From Ruegeria sp. Ofav3-42 (lineage in GTDB: Bacteria > Pseudomonadota > Alphaproteobacteria > Rhodobacterales > Rhodobacteraceae): a DNA stretch of 64,000 nt. The position numbers and the translations under genes are program-made. The stretch lies in assembly GCF_022347725.1 (NCBI RefSeq), contig NZ_JAKRGB010000014.1, positions 62,001-126,000 of the forward strand, read 5' to 3'. Numbering within the stretch: position 1 is the first letter of the stretch; each line of letters begins with the position of its first letter. The notes under the pieces were generated by a model. It was given only the letters and a program-made list of their open reading frames with translations. It had not been told where the DNA came from and did not search any database. Positions 44,264 to 54,048 of the stretch are shown here, piece by piece.

Positions 44264-44854
44264 ATGACAAACGACCTGATAGCCAAAGCAGCCATTGATC
44301 GGCGACTGGCCGAGATCATCACCCCCGTGATCGAGGATCTGGGGTACGAACTCGTCCGCATCCGCCTGATGAGCGGCAAACTGACCACGCTGCAAATCAT
44401 GGCTGACAAGCCCGATGGCGGCATCGAAGTGGATGATTGTGCCGAAATCTCGAACGCGGTCAGCGCCACGCTGGACGTCGAGGACCCGATCCTTGATGCC
44501 TATACGCTTGAGGTATCGAGCCCCGGTATCGACCGCCCCCTGACCCGCCTCAAGGACTTCGAGACCTTCGAGGGGTATGAGGCCAAGATCGAGACCGCTG
44601 AACTGATCGATGGCCGCCGCCGATTCAAAGGCGAACTGGCCGGGATCGAGGGTGATGAGGTTTTGATCAACATCCCTGAAGGGGATGAGACAATTACCAT
44701 TGGCCTGCAATTCGACTGGCTGAGTGACGCCAAGCTGGTTCTGACCGACGACCTGATCAAGGAAATGCTGCGCCAACGCAAAGATGCGGGTGCTCTGAAC
44801 GAAAACGCCTTCGACGAGATTGAGACCGAAGGGTCCGAAGAGGAGACGAACTGA
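44264..44854 (+). CDS. rimP: Ribosome maturation factor RimP
   Basis: 196 aa. N-terminal domain with [20 protein letters not shown], then [20 protein letters not shown] and the conserved [12 protein letters not shown] near residue 88. It assists 30S subunit maturation. The C-terminus is acidic. The stop overlaps the nusA start (TGATG). The operon order rimP-nusA-ylxR-infB is standard. Confidence 0.96.
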   Translation: MTNDLIAKAAIDRRLAEIITPVIEDLGYELVRIRLMSGKLTTLQIMADKPDGGIEVDDCAEISNAVSATLDVEDPILDAYTLEVSSPGIDRPLTRLKDFETFEGYEAKIETAELIDGRRRFKGELAGIEGDEVLINIPEGDETITIGLQFDWLSDAKLVLTDDLIKEMLRQRKDAGALNENAFDEIETEGSEEETN

Positions 44855-46473
44855 TGGCAATTACCTCAGCCAACCAGCTGGAGCTTTTGCAAACCGCCGA
44901 GGCCGTGGCCCGCGAAAAGATGATCGACCCCGGTCTGGTCGTCGAAGCGATGGAGGAATCGCTCGCCCGTGCTGCCAAGAGCCGCTATGGCGCCGAGATG
45001 GACATCCGTGTTTCGATCGACCGCAAGACCGGCAAGGCGACCTTTACCCGCGTCCGCACCGTGGTCGAGGATGAAGAGCTGGAAAACTACCAGGCTGAGA
45101 TGACCGTCGAGCAGGCGAAGCAATACATGGAATCGCCCGAAGTTGGTGATGTCTTCGTGGAAGAAGTTCCGCCGGTTGAAATGGGCCGTATCGCGGCACA
45201 GTCGGCCAAACAGGTGATTCTGCAGAAGGTCCGTGAGGCAGAGCGTGATCGTCAGTACGAGGAATTCAAGGATCGCGCAGGCACTATCATCAATGGTGCT
45301 GTTAAGCGCGAGGAATTCGGCAACGTCATCATCGATCTGGGTGGGGCTGAGGCCGTTCTGCGCCGCAATGACAAGATCGGCCGCGAAAGCTATCGCCCGA
45401 ATGACCGCGTGCGTGCTTACATCAAGGAAGTCCGCCGCGAAGTACGTGGCCACCAGATATTCCTGTCGCGCACCGCACCGGAATTCATGGCTGAGCTGTT
45501 CAAGATGGAAGTGCCGGAAATTTATGATGGCATCATCGAAGTCAAAGCCGTCGCCCGTGACCCCGGTTCGCGCGCCAAAATTGCCGTGATCTCGTATGAT
45601 GGTTCGATCGACCCCGTGGGTGCCTGCGTTGGTATGCGCGGCAGCCGCGTACAGGCCGTTGTGAACGAACTGCAGGGCGAAAAGATCGATATCATCCCGT
45701 GGAACGAAGATCAGCCGACCTTCCTGGTGAACGCGCTGCAGCCCGCCGAGGTTTCCAAGGTGGTTCTGGACGAAGAAGCCGGCAAGATCGAAGTTGTGGT
45801 TCCGGAAGAGCAACTTTCACTGGCCATCGGCCGCCGCGGTCAGAACGTGCGTCTGGCCAGCCAGCTGACCGGTCTGGACATCGACATCATGACCGAAGCC
45901 GAAGAATCGGCGCGTCGTCAGAAGGAATTCGAAGCTCGCACCAAACTGTTCATGGACAGCCTGGATCTGGACGAATTCTTCGCGCAGTTGCTGGTCGCGG
46001 AAGGGTTCACTAACCTCGAAGAGGTTGCCTATGTCGAGATCGACGAACTTCTGGTCATCGACGGTGTAGACGAAGGCACCGCGCAAGAACTGCAAACTCG
46101 TGCGCGCGAGTTCCTGGAAGCGCAAGCCAAGGCTGCGCTGGAAAGCGCCCGCGCGCTGGGTGCCGAGGACAGCCTTATTGAATTTGAAGGTCTGACACCC
46201 CAGATGGTTGAGGCACTGGCCAAGGATGATGTGAAGACTCTGGAAGACTTCGCCACCTGCGCCGACTGGGAACTGGCCGGTGGTTGGACCACGGTCGACG
46301 GCCAGCGAATCAAGGATGACGGTGTACTCGAACCATTCGGCGTTTCGCTGGAAGAAGCGCAGGATCTTGTCATGACCGCCCGTGTCATGCTGGGCTGGGT
46401 CGATCCGGCTGAGCTGGAACAGGCCGAAGAAGACGTTGACGGCGAAGTAACTGAAGAGGAGGCCGAGGCCTGA
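44854..46473 (+). CDS. nusA: Transcription termination/antitermination factor NusA
   Basis: 539 aa. Domains in order: N-terminal RNA polymerase-binding domain (1–125), S1 (about 130–200), KH1 and KH2 (about 200–345, with [21 protein letters not shown] and [15 protein letters not shown]), then two C-terminal helix-hairpin-helix acidic repeats (about 360–520). NusA controls pausing, termination and antitermination. Length is normal for alphaproteobacteria. Confidence 0.97.
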   Translation: MAITSANQLELLQTAEAVAREKMIDPGLVVEAMEESLARAAKSRYGAEMDIRVSIDRKTGKATFTRVRTVVEDEELENYQAEMTVEQAKQYMESPEVGDVFVEEVPPVEMGRIAAQSAKQVILQKVREAERDRQYEEFKDRAGTIINGAVKREEFGNVIIDLGGAEAVLRRNDKIGRESYRPNDRVRAYIKEVRREVRGHQIFLSRTAPEFMAELFKMEVPEIYDGIIEVKAVARDPGSRAKIAVISYDGSIDPVGACVGMRGSRVQAVVNELQGEKIDIIPWNEDQPTFLVNALQPAEVSKVVLDEEAGKIEVVVPEEQLSLAIGRRGQNVRLASQLTGLDIDIMTEAEESARRQKEFEARTKLFMDSLDLDEFFAQLLVAEGFTNLEEVAYVEIDELLVIDGVDEGTAQELQTRAREFLEAQAKAALESARALGAEDSLIEFEGLTPQMVEALAKDDVKTLEDFATCADWELAGGWTTVDGQRIKDDGVLEPFGVSLEEAQDLVMTARVMLGWVDPAELEQAEEDVDGEVTEEEAEA

Positions 46474-46495
46474 ACTCAGGCCTCGGGTGTCGCGA

Positions 46496-47119
46496 ATGGG
46501 TCGCGGTGGCGTCCATAAGGATCGGTCCGAAGGACCTGAACGCAAGTGCATCGCCACGGGCGAGGTTCAACCTAAATTTGGGTTGATCCGCTTTGTGACG
46601 GGACCGGACGGTCAGGTCTTTCCGGATGTCGCGGCGAAACTGCCGGGACGTGGTGTCTATGTTGCTGCGGATCGCAGCGCCTTGGACAAGGCCGTTGGTA
46701 AGAAGCTGTTTGCGCGTGGTTTTAAGGCGCAAGTGAGCGTGCCAAAGGATCTGGCGGATGAAGTGGAACGTCAGGTTGCGCGCCGTGTGATCGAGTTGCT
46801 GAGCCTTGCGCGCAAGTCCGGTGACGCGGTCGCAGGATATGAAAAGGTCAAGACGTGGCTGGACCGGGAAGAGGCCCAGGTGCTGATTCAGGCCATCGAT
46901 GGATCGGGGCGCGGCAAGTCGAAACTCAGCACGCCGCACTTCGGAAAATACATCGGTTGGCTGACTGCGGACGAGTTAGGACAGGCATTTGGGCGCCAAA
47001 CCGTGATTCATGCGGCGCTGGCCTCTGGCGGACTCGCCAAACGTGTTGTAGAGGAAGCGCAGCGCCTGCGTGGCTTGCGCGAAACGGATGACGGCGGCAG
47101 GGGCCGCACGGAAGGGTAA
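46496..47119 (+). CDS. YlxR (DUF448) fused to an L7Ae-like RNA-binding domain
   Basis: 207 aa from the ATG at 46496. The N-terminal YlxR domain has [20 protein letters not shown] and [17 protein letters not shown] (about 14–70), and the C-terminal region (about 95–200; [20 protein letters not shown]) matches L7Ae/YlxQ-type proteins. In Firmicutes the two are separate neighbours (ylxR, ylxQ) between nusA and infB; here they are one protein, the usual alphaproteobacterial form. It binds RNA or RNase P-related targets by family analogy. Confidence 0.9.
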   Translation: MGRGGVHKDRSEGPERKCIATGEVQPKFGLIRFVTGPDGQVFPDVAAKLPGRGVYVAADRSALDKAVGKKLFARGFKAQVSVPKDLADEVERQVARRVIELLSLARKSGDAVAGYEKVKTWLDREEAQVLIQAIDGSGRGKSKLSTPHFGKYIGWLTADELGQAFGRQTVIHAALASGGLAKRVVEEAQRLRGLRETDDGGRGRTEG

Positions 47120-47127
47120 AAAGCTTT

Positions 47128-49602
47128 ATGAGCGATAATGACGGCAAAAAGACATTGGGTCTTCGTGGCGGGGCACGCCCCGGAAATGTGAAACAGAGTT
47201 TCAGCCACGGACGCACCAAGAATGTCGTGGTGGAAACCAAACGCAAACGCGTGGTGGTTCCCAAGCCGGGCGCCGGCAAACCGGGTGGCGGTGCTACGCC
47301 CTCGGGTGATCCGTCGCGTCGCCCTGCGGGTATCTCTGACGCCGAAATGGCGCGCCGGATGAAAGCGTTGCAGGCCGCCAAGGCCCGCGAGGCCGAAGAG
47401 GCTGCCGCACGCGAAGCTGCGGAAAAGGCGCGTGAAGAAGAACGCGCCCGCCGCCGTGCAGAGCAAGAGGCCAAGGAGCGCGAACAGCGTGAGGCCGAAG
47501 AACGTGCGCGTGCCAAGGCCGAAGAGGAAGAGCGCAAGCGCAAAGAGGCGGAAGAAGCCGCCAAACGCGCTGCTGCAGCGCCTGCACCGGAAGAGCCCAA
47601 AGCGGCCCGCACCCCGGCGAGCAAACCTGCACCTGCTGCGGCCCCGCGCAAGCAGGATCGTGAACGCGAACAGCGTGGTCGTGGCAAAGGTCGTGACGAC
47701 AACCGTCGTTCGGGCAAGCTGACACTGGGTCAGGCCACCGGTGGCGAAGGCAACCGTCAGCGCTCGATGGCGTCGATGAAGCGCAAGCAGGAACGCGCGC
47801 GTCAAAAAGCCATGGGCGGCCCGGTCGAGCGGGAAAAGGTGATCCGCGACGTTCAGTTGCCCGAAGCTATCATGGTTTCGGAACTGGCCAACCGTATGGC
47901 CGAGCGTGTTGCTGACGTTGTGAAATCGCTGATGCAGATGGGCATGATGGTTACGCAAAACCAGACCATTGACGCAGACACCGCCGAGCTGATCATCGAA
48001 GAATTTGGCCACAAGGTGACACGCGTCTCTGATTCGGACGTCGAAGATGTCATCAATGAAGCCGAAGACAAAGAAGAAGACCTGAAACCGCGCCCGCCGG
48101 TCATCACCATCATGGGTCACGTTGACCACGGTAAGACCTCGCTGCTGGATGCGATCCGCGATGCGCGTGTTGTGGCAGGTGAGGCTGGGGGCATCACCCA
48201 GCATATCGGCGCCTATCAGGTGAAAACCGATGGCGGTACCACGCTGACCTTCCTGGACACGCCGGGCCACGCGGCCTTTACGTCTATGCGTTCGCGCGGT
48301 GCTCAGGTCACGGATATCGTGGTTCTGGTTGTTGCAGCGGATGACGCTGTGATGCCGCAGACGATCGAGGCGATCAACCACGCGAAAGCGGCCGAAGTGC
48401 CGATGATTGTGGCGATCAACAAGGTCGACAAGCCTGATGCGAACCCGGACAAGGTGCGCACCGATCTGCTGCAGCACGAAGTGATTGTCGAGAAAATGTC
48501 GGGTGAGGTTCAGGACGTCGAAGTGTCTGCCATCACCGGTCAGGGTTTGGACGAGTTGCTGGAAGCCATTGCGCTGCAGGCCGAGATTCTGGAACTGAAG
48601 GCAAACCCGAACCGTGCGGCGCAAGGTGCCGTGATCGAAGCGCAGTTGGACGTGGGCCGTGGTCCTGTGGCTACCGTTCTGGTTCAGAACGGCACGCTGC
48701 ATCAGGGCGACATCTTCGTTGTGGGTGAGCAGTACGGTAAGGTTCGTGCGCTGATCAACGACAAGGGTGAACGCGTCAAGGAAGCTGGCCCCTCGGTTCC
48801 TGTCGAGGTTCTGGGTCTGAACGGCACGCCCGAAGCGGGCGATGTTCTGAACGTGACCGAGACCGAAGCGCAGGCCCGCGAGATCGCGGAATACCGCGAG
48901 CAGGCCGCCAAGGACAAACGCGCCGCCGCTGGCGCCGCTACCACCCTTGAGCAGCTGATGCAGAAGGCCAAGGAAGACGAAAACGTCACCGAGTTGCCGA
49001 TTCTGATGAAAGCGGACGTACAGGGTTCGGCCGAAGCCATCGTTCAGGCGATGGAAAAGATCGGCAACGACGAAGTGCGCGTACGCGTTCTGCACTCGGG
49101 CGTTGGCGCGATTACCGAGACGGATGTCGGCCTGGCCGAAGCCTCGGGCGCACCGATCTTTGGCTTTAACGTTCGTGCCAATGCCTCGGCGCGGAATACG
49201 GCGAACCAGAAGGGTGTTGAGATCCGCTATTACTCGGTGATCTATGACCTCGTGGACGACGTGAAAGCGGCTGCTTCCGGCCTGCTGAGCGCCGAGATCC
49301 GCGAGAAGTTCATCGGTTACGCCGAGATCCGCGAAGTCTTCAAGGTCACCGGTGTTGGCAAGGTTGCCGGCTGTCTGGTCACCGAAGGTGTTGCCCGCCG
49401 CTCCGCAGGCGTCCGCCTGCTGCGCGACAACGTGGTGATCCACGAAGGCACGCTGAAAACGCTGAAACGCTTCAAGGACGAAGTGTCCGAGGTTCAGTCG
49501 GGTCAGGAATGCGGTATGGCGTTCGAGAACTACGACGATATCCGCGCAGGCGACGTGATCGAAATCTTCGAGCGCGAAGAAGTCACCCGCACGCTGGACT
49601 GA
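47128..49602 (+). CDS. infB: Translation initiation factor IF-2
   Basis: 824 aa. A long charged Ala/Glu/Arg-rich N-terminal region (about 65–170) is followed by the IF2 N domain, the G domain (GHVDHGKTS near residue 330, DTPGHAAF near 375, NKVDKPDA near 430), domain II, domain III (about 605–690) and the fMet-tRNA-binding C2 domain. It brings initiator tRNA to the 30S subunit. It is the last gene of the operon; a strong terminator follows. Confidence 0.98.
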   Translation: MSDNDGKKTLGLRGGARPGNVKQSFSHGRTKNVVVETKRKRVVVPKPGAGKPGGGATPSGDPSRRPAGISDAEMARRMKALQAAKAREAEEAAAREAAEKAREEERARRRAEQEAKEREQREAEERARAKAEEEERKRKEAEEAAKRAAAAPAPEEPKAARTPASKPAPAAAPRKQDREREQRGRGKGRDDNRRSGKLTLGQATGGEGNRQRSMASMKRKQERARQKAMGGPVEREKVIRDVQLPEAIMVSELANRMAERVADVVKSLMQMGMMVTQNQTIDADTAELIIEEFGHKVTRVSDSDVEDVINEAEDKEEDLKPRPPVITIMGHVDHGKTSLLDAIRDARVVAGEAGGITQHIGAYQVKTDGGTTLTFLDTPGHAAFTSMRSRGAQVTDIVVLVVAADDAVMPQTIEAINHAKAAEVPMIVAINKVDKPDANPDKVRTDLLQHEVIVEKMSGEVQDVEVSAITGQGLDELLEAIALQAEILELKANPNRAAQGAVIEAQLDVGRGPVATVLVQNGTLHQGDIFVVGEQYGKVRALINDKGERVKEAGPSVPVEVLGLNGTPEAGDVLNVTETEAQAREIAEYREQAAKDKRAAAGAATTLEQLMQKAKEDENVTELPILMKADVQGSAEAIVQAMEKIGNDEVRVRVLHSGVGAITETDVGLAEASGAPIFGFNVRANASARNTANQKGVEIRYYSVIYDLVDDVKAAASGLLSAEIREKFIGYAEIREVFKVTGVGKVAGCLVTEGVARRSAGVRLLRDNVVIHEGTLKTLKRFKDEVSEVQSGQECGMAFENYDDIRAGDVIEIFEREEVTRTLD

Positions 49603-49623
49603 TCTGGTTCTGCACAGAAATAG

Positions 49624-49657
49624 AAAACAGCGGCTCACTTTGGCCGCTGTTTTTTTT
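49624..49657 (+). terminator. Intrinsic terminator after infB
   Basis: CAGCGGC (49628–49634) pairs with GCCGCTG (49643–49649), extended by AAAA/TTTT, with a long T-run. It closes the rimP-nusA-ylxR-infB operon. The rest of the gap up to 49834 shows no gene I can support. Confidence 0.93.
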
Positions 49658-49834
49658 GGGAAGGTCGCAAGGCTTTGATCGTATGTGTGAGATTTTTTGT
49701 CTCCAGTCAGAACCGCGCGACTTACAATCCTGTCCCAAAAACGAGATGAGTCTGGCTTGATGTCGGCTATACGGACAAAGCAGCCAACGCTTTGGCTATC
49801 CAATGGAAGCTCAATTTGGAGATTGGAAGGGTAA

Positions 49835-50719
49835 TTACTGTAGTCTCGAAAGGAACGCGACGATAGCCCACCGAGTATCGCGGTCTTCTACCCTTATGTC
49901 ATCCCCACTCTTTGCCATGGTATTTCCAGGTATTGCCATTCTGGGATCGGCAATGAAAGCATCCAGCCTCGCGATGTCCCAATCACCATCAACCGATTTC
50001 ATTGCCTTTGAATAGGTGAACCCTTCGATTCTCGCGACTGGGCCGCCCAGCACACCCCATAGCGGCGGACCATGGTGCACTTCACCCTGCTTCAGGGAAT
50101 GGCAAAGCGTACACTGTTCGACAGCTTCACGGGCAACGTCATCGCCTATGACTGCAAGATCTGTTTCGGTCGGGGGGTAGGGCGGTGTCCAATTCGATGC
50201 GTCCCGAAGCACGTTTGCAGTTTCGATGTGCTCACGCTTGACCGCCAGATGTAATGCGGGTTCACCGTATTTCGTACGAACATCCGGATCCGCGCCGTGG
50301 TCAATCAGGATAAGCACGATATCCGTAGCGCCAGCATGGGCCGCCGCGTGCATTGGAGCGTGTTTCTCTTTTCCACCGGCGAGCTCTAAGTCGGCGCCGT
50401 TGTTCAGCAATAATTCGACTATTTCCGCGTGTTTTCTACCTGCAGCAATTATCAGTGGGGTGCCAAGAAGAGAGGAAGCATTCGGATCAGCACCGCGTTC
50501 CAGCAAAACACGCACCGCGTCAATTTGGCCAGCCATGCAGGCAAAATGAATTGGCTGTATAGCCCCGTCTCCGCTCACGGGTGCTCCATCCTCTAAAAGC
50601 GAAATAAGCCGGTCAATGTCACCGGATCGGGCCGCATCAGCTACTTCGTCTGCGGACACCTGACTACTCGGAAAGATAAGAAAAGCCAAAAGCGCCAGAG
50701 AACAAACAAGAGGTTTCAT
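49835..50719 (-). CDS. Periplasmic ankyrin-repeat protein fused to cytochrome c
   Basis: 294 aa from the ATG at 50719 (AAGGAGGG upstream). A Sec signal peptide (about 1–24) is followed by four to five ankyrin repeats (about 25–175; for example LLGTPLIIAAGRKHAEIVELLLNNGAD) and a class I cytochrome c domain: heme motif CTLCH at 203–207, GPPLWGVLG after it, and a distal-ligand candidate Met268 in PGNTM. The heme would be attached in the periplasm. The pairing suggests electron transfer to a partner held by the ankyrin part (inference). No oxidase or dehydrogenase gene is adjacent; an IS110 element is. Confidence 0.88.
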   Translation of the reverse strand: MKPLVCSLALLAFLIFPSSQVSADEVADAARSGDIDRLISLLEDGAPVSGDGAIQPIHFACMAGQIDAVRVLLERGADPNASSLLGTPLIIAAGRKHAEIVELLLNNGADLELAGGKEKHAPMHAAAHAGATDIVLILIDHGADPDVRTKYGEPALHLAVKREHIETANVLRDASNWTPPYPPTETDLAVIGDDVAREAVEQCTLCHSLKQGEVHHGPPLWGVLGGPVARIEGFTYSKAMKSVDGDWDIARLDAFIADPRMAIPGNTMAKSGDDIRVEDRDTRWAIVAFLSRLQ

Positions 50720-50784
50720 CAAACTTTCCCTCCTTGTGTCGGGTCTTGCCGGATCTACTATATCACAGGCGTAACCTTTTTAGG

Positions 50785-50796
50785 TGTCCGCTAATG
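50785..50796 (+). repeat. Left copy of a 12-bp direct repeat flanking the IS110 element
   Basis: TGTCCGCTAATG, also present at 52025–52036 in the same orientation. It marks the likely left edge of the element, 65 nt ahead of the transposase start. Confidence 0.65.
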
Positions 50797-50860
50797 GGAT
50801 GAACCGGCTGCTCCCTCGGTTGGGTTAATCTGAAATGATTTACCCGTAGCAGAAGGAGAA

Positions 50861-51926
50861 ATGGCGATGAGTGTGAAAAAGGTAGAAGACCTGCCCAGAC
50901 TGGTAGTTATCGGCGTCGACATCGGCAAGGATGTCTTTCATTTGTTGGGTTTCGATGATGACGGCCATTTGGTGCTGCGCCAGAAGATCAAGCGATTTGC
51001 GTTGGTGGAGATCTATGACGCGCTGTGCGGTCGGGATGGAAGCCTGCCTCAGCGCGCACTTTGTGAGCCGAACACTACGCAGCTTGGGGTTTGAGCCATG
51101 GATCTTCCCGGCGATTTACGTGAGGCTCTTCATCAAAGGTCAGAAGAACGACTTTAATGATGCAGAAGCGATTGCTGAGGCGGCGCTTCGCCCGAACCTG
51201 AAGACCGTTGCGGAGAAGAGCCAGGATCAATTGGACCGGCAGGCGCTACACCGGGTGCGGTCGCGCCTGATGTCCCGTCGCACGGCAACGATCAATCAGA
51301 TCCGGGCCTTTCTGATCGAACAGGGCATTACGGTGCGCAATGGGCTGAACGCTTTGAAGAGCTCGTTTCCGACGAACCTTGAAGAGCGTCAGGATGAGAT
51401 GTCGTCTCGCATGCGTGTCTTGTTGAACGGTCTGTACGGCGACTGGCTGTGGCTGGACGAACGGATCGACACCATCTCAAGGGAGATCGAAGAAATCAGC
51501 CGAACAGAAGAGAACTGCGCCAACGCCATGACCATTCCCGGTATTGGCCTGCTGATCTCGACAGCCATGGTTGCAGCAATCGGTCAGGGCGAGGCGTTCG
51601 ACAGAGGACGCGATTTCACCACCTGGATCGGCCTTATCCCCCGGCAATATTGCACCGGCGGGCGAACGGTGCTTGGACGCATCTCAAAGCGGGGCAGCCG
51701 ATACTTGCGCATGTTGTTTGTTCAGGCCGCCAACGTGGTTCTGATGCGCCCCCATCACTGGCCTAGCTTCAGTTTCGGCGACTGGCTGGCGCAGGCTGCG
51801 ACACGGATGCATCGAAGCAAGCTGGCTATCGCTCTGGCCATTAAACTTGCACGCATCGCTTGGAGCGTGCTGAGGCACGGGAGGCTATTCGATGTATCAA
51901 GAGATGAGGTCATGGCCGGCATTTAG
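50861..51926 (+). pseudogene. IS110-family transposase with a frameshift
   Basis: The first frame (50861 onward) carries IGVDIGKDVFHLLGFDDDG, the start of the DEDD domain. The reading continues in another frame as AVGMEAC and QKNDFNDAEAIAEAALRPN, then a C-terminal Tnp_20 domain (TIPGIGLLISTAM; GRISKRGSRYLRMLFVQAA). The switch falls near 51020–51035, just before GMEAC. Family members have a short LPPC-like stretch there, so a two-base loss is the simplest explanation. Without frameshifting the transposase is inactive. The rest of the gene is intact, so the damage is recent, or a sequencing error. Confidence 0.85.
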
Positions 51927-51933
51927 ACACCGC

Positions 51934-52158
51934 TTATGACCCGAAGGAGTTTGCGAACGAGAAACAGCATGGAACGGAAACCACACGCCCCCAGAGTCTG
52001 AGAGCCCTGATGGCCATCACGGCCTGTCCGCTAATGAGACCAAGGTGCGCGCGTAACCCCAAAATGGCCACGGCCATCGCGCCGACCCAAAGGCCGAATA
52101 CATACCAGCGACTTCCGAGAACGCGCAAAACCTCACTTGCGAACAGCAGCCGGTTCAT
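51934..52158 (-). pseudogene. Small membrane ORF apparently split by the IS110 element
   Basis: Reading on the minus strand from the ATG at 52158 gives a 44-residue start with a hydrophobic helix (about residues 17–36) up to the repeat; beyond it the frame runs into IS sequence to 51934. If the IS and one copy of the repeat are removed, the frame joins to the left flank and stops after seven more codons, giving a 51-residue protein. That is suggestive of an insertion into a small gene but may be chance. The 344-nt gap 51927–52270 otherwise holds the IS right end and the hairpin at 52166–52194. Confidence 0.35.
52025..52036 (+). repeat. Right copy of the 12-bp direct repeat
   Basis: TGTCCGCTAATG, identical to 50785–50796. 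It marks the likely right edge of the IS110 element. Confidence 0.65.
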
Positions 52159-52165
52159 ACATCTG

Positions 52166-52194
52166 GGCTCGAACCGGTCATTCGAGGTTCGGCC
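52166..52194. other. Hairpin in the gap upstream of the small ORF
   Basis: GGCTCGAACC can pair with GGTTCGGCC with one bulged T around a 10-nt loop. No T-run follows on either strand. It might be a terminator remnant or an insertion hot-spot hairpin; function is unknown. Confidence 0.3.
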
Positions 52195-52270
52195 TTAAAA
52201 GTGCTGTCTGAAATTGTTGTTTTGGTTTGCGAAGTAAAGGCCAAACCTGCCTAACGCCCAATACCTCTGA

Positions 52271-53101
52271 CTACCGAGATACGGGCAGAAACGTTCCGGA
52301 ATGCATGATGATATCGAAATGATGCATACCCCGTTTCAGATCGAAACTGACCGAATGACCACCCTTGCGCAGCAACTCGGCATAATCCCGGCTTTGACGA
52401 ACGAATTCTGGCGTGTCCCGCTTGGCCACTGTCACGTGATAGCGTGGGCCAGGGGCGGGCAGGTGCAGGATCGGGGACAGATCGTGCACTTCGACCGGGG
52501 TCAGTTGGAGCGGGTCGTTTACCGAGGTCAGGCTGATCGGTTCCAGATCGTAAATACCGCTTATCAGGATCACATCGCGCACGCGTAAACCTGCGCGGGC
52601 CAGAGCGTCGGCCGAGGTCGCCATGACCATCGCCGCCAAATGGGCCCCGGCGCTGTGTCCTGACAGTGTGACGCGGGACGGGTCGAAGCCCAGATCCGGC
52701 GCGTGCGCCGCCAACCACAGCAAGGCGTCGCGACATTCCTCGATCATGTCACTAATCCGCGCCTCCGGCGCCAGCGTGTAATTGAGGGTCGCAAAGGACT
52801 GTTCGGCCTCAATCAGTGCCGGGGCCATCATCGCCGATTCACGCTGACTTAGAGCCTGCCAATAGCCGCCGTGAATAAAAACATGCAGCGGCGCGCCTGT
52901 ACCTTTTGCGGGAAAGAAATCCAGCACCTGAGCCGTACCGTCACCGTAGGAGACGTTCCCGATCACCTCCATCTGCGCCCGATGTTGCGCGCTGAGCGCA
53001 GCGTAGCTGTCAAGATAGGGCGTCAGGTCGCCGCCGATCATAGAACTGGGCGCGTATTCCTGTTCCAGCTCGTCCTGAGAAAATCCACGATACAACATCA
53101 T
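52271..53101 (-). CDS. Alpha/beta-hydrolase, KynB-like arylformamidase
   Basis: 276 aa. The HGGYW oxyanion motif at 77–81 is the arylformamidase hallmark; the nucleophile is Ser150 in LSGHSAG and a catalytic His lies near the C-terminus (MHHFD). It starts right at the stop of the tryptophan dioxygenase gene, so N-formylkynurenine hydrolysis to kynurenine is the natural role. The alpha/beta-hydrolase type differs from the metal-dependent bacterial KynB fold. A second ATG three bases in (53098) is possible. Confidence 0.85.
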   Translation of the reverse strand: MMLYRGFSQDELEQEYAPSSMIGGDLTPYLDSYAALSAQHRAQMEVIGNVSYGDGTAQVLDFFPAKGTGAPLHVFIHGGYWQALSQRESAMMAPALIEAEQSFATLNYTLAPEARISDMIEECRDALLWLAAHAPDLGFDPSRVTLSGHSAGAHLAAMVMATSADALARAGLRVRDVILISGIYDLEPISLTSVNDPLQLTPVEVHDLSPILHLPAPGPRYHVTVAKRDTPEFVRQSRDYAELLRKGGHSVSFDLKRGMHHFDIIMHSGTFLPVSR

Positions 53102-53986
53102 CTACTCCTGCCCGGAATACATCAATTCGGTACGTACATCGTAAAGATCATGGAAGAACCGCAGATCCAGGGCTTTGCGCAGAAAGGACACGCCGCTGGA
53201 GCCGCCCGTACCGGGTTGATTCCCGATCACCCGTTCCACCGCCGTGACGTGGTCGAAACGCCACCGCTGGAACAGTGATTCCACATCCATCAATTTTTCG
53301 GCCAATGCGTATAGATCCCAGTATTTTTCAGTGTTGCAAAATACCTGAACCCAGATTCTCACGACACGCGGGTCGCCTGAATAGGGCTGCGCATAATCCC
53401 GGTCCAAAAGATCCTGCGGTACGTCAAACCCCTGCCGCGCCAGCATGTGGAGAACCTCGTCATACAACGAGGGCTTGGTCAGTGCGGCGTTCAGCATCTC
53501 CATGACCTCTGGGTCATGTTCGTGCACTTTCAGGGTCGAGGCGTCCTTGTTGCCCAGAATGAACTCGATCTGCCGGTAACCATAGCTTTGAAAGCCAGAG
53601 GAACTGCCCAAGGCCTGCCGGAAGGTCATGTAATCGGCAGGGGTCATGGTCAGCAAAGTCTCCCACGCCGTGATCAACTGTCGCTGAATTGCCTTGATCC
53701 GGTCGAGGTTTTTCATCGCCGGGCCAAACTCATCCTGTTGCAGGAAACGGCGCACTTCGACCAGTTGGTGGTGCATCAGTTTCAACCACAGCTCGCTGAC
53801 CTGATGGATGATGATGAACAGCATCTCATCCGGTTGAGCCGGGTCCTGAAAGGTCTTTTGCAGGTTCAGCAGGGTCTTGAGCTGAAGGAAATCGCCATAG
53901 CTGTTGCGATGGGCTTCTGCGAAATCGGTAACCAGCGAGTCCTCGATCCCGCGCTTCAGAAACCGGTCTTCTTTTTTGTCACCCAT
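53102..53986 (-). CDS. kynA: Tryptophan 2,3-dioxygenase
   Basis: 294 aa from the ATG at 53986, which has GGAGGAG 5–6 nt upstream; the TTG at 53998 is less likely. Helical heme enzyme with the signatures DEMLFIIIHQVSELWLKLM and GSSSGFQSYGYRQIEF; the proximal heme His lies near 250 in RFDHVTAVERVIG, and the late GTGGSSGVSFLRKAL loop is typical. It opens the tryptophan ring to N-formylkynurenine. The hydrolase gene follows directly, forming a two-step unit. Confidence 0.95.
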   Translation of the reverse strand: MGDKKEDRFLKRGIEDSLVTDFAEAHRNSYGDFLQLKTLLNLQKTFQDPAQPDEMLFIIIHQVSELWLKLMHHQLVEVRRFLQQDEFGPAMKNLDRIKAIQRQLITAWETLLTMTPADYMTFRQALGSSSGFQSYGYRQIEFILGNKDASTLKVHEHDPEVMEMLNAALTKPSLYDEVLHMLARQGFDVPQDLLDRDYAQPYSGDPRVVRIWVQVFCNTEKYWDLYALAEKLMDVESLFQRWRFDHVTAVERVIGNQPGTGGSSGVSFLRKALDLRFFHDLYDVRTELMYSGQE

Positions 53987-54048
53987 GTGCTCCTCCAACG
54001 CCTGAGTTCACCCCTGTTTAGGGGCTGAACTCGCGTAGTTCCAGAGCG

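Larger units (their letters stand above)
50785..52036 (+). mobile_element. IS110-family insertion sequence, about 1.25 kb
   Basis: The element is bounded by 12-bp direct repeats and contains one disrupted IS110-type recombinase gene. No terminal inverted repeats and no ordinary target duplication are seen, as expected of IS110. Non-coding ends are about 64 nt on the left and 98 nt on the right. IS110 elements encode a bridge RNA in a non-coding end; the right end is the longer candidate here. It lies between the ankyrin–cytochrome gene and the kynurenine genes. Confidence 0.8.

Noticed and set aside
47008-49803. 931-aa open frame antisense to infB
   Set aside because: It mirrors the infB coding sequence; the high-GC codon bias leaves the opposite strand free of stops. 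The translation is low-complexity with no domain.
49803-50015. 70-aa ORF after infB
   Set aside because: Most of it is antisense to the cytochrome end of the ankyrin fusion and there is no start signal.
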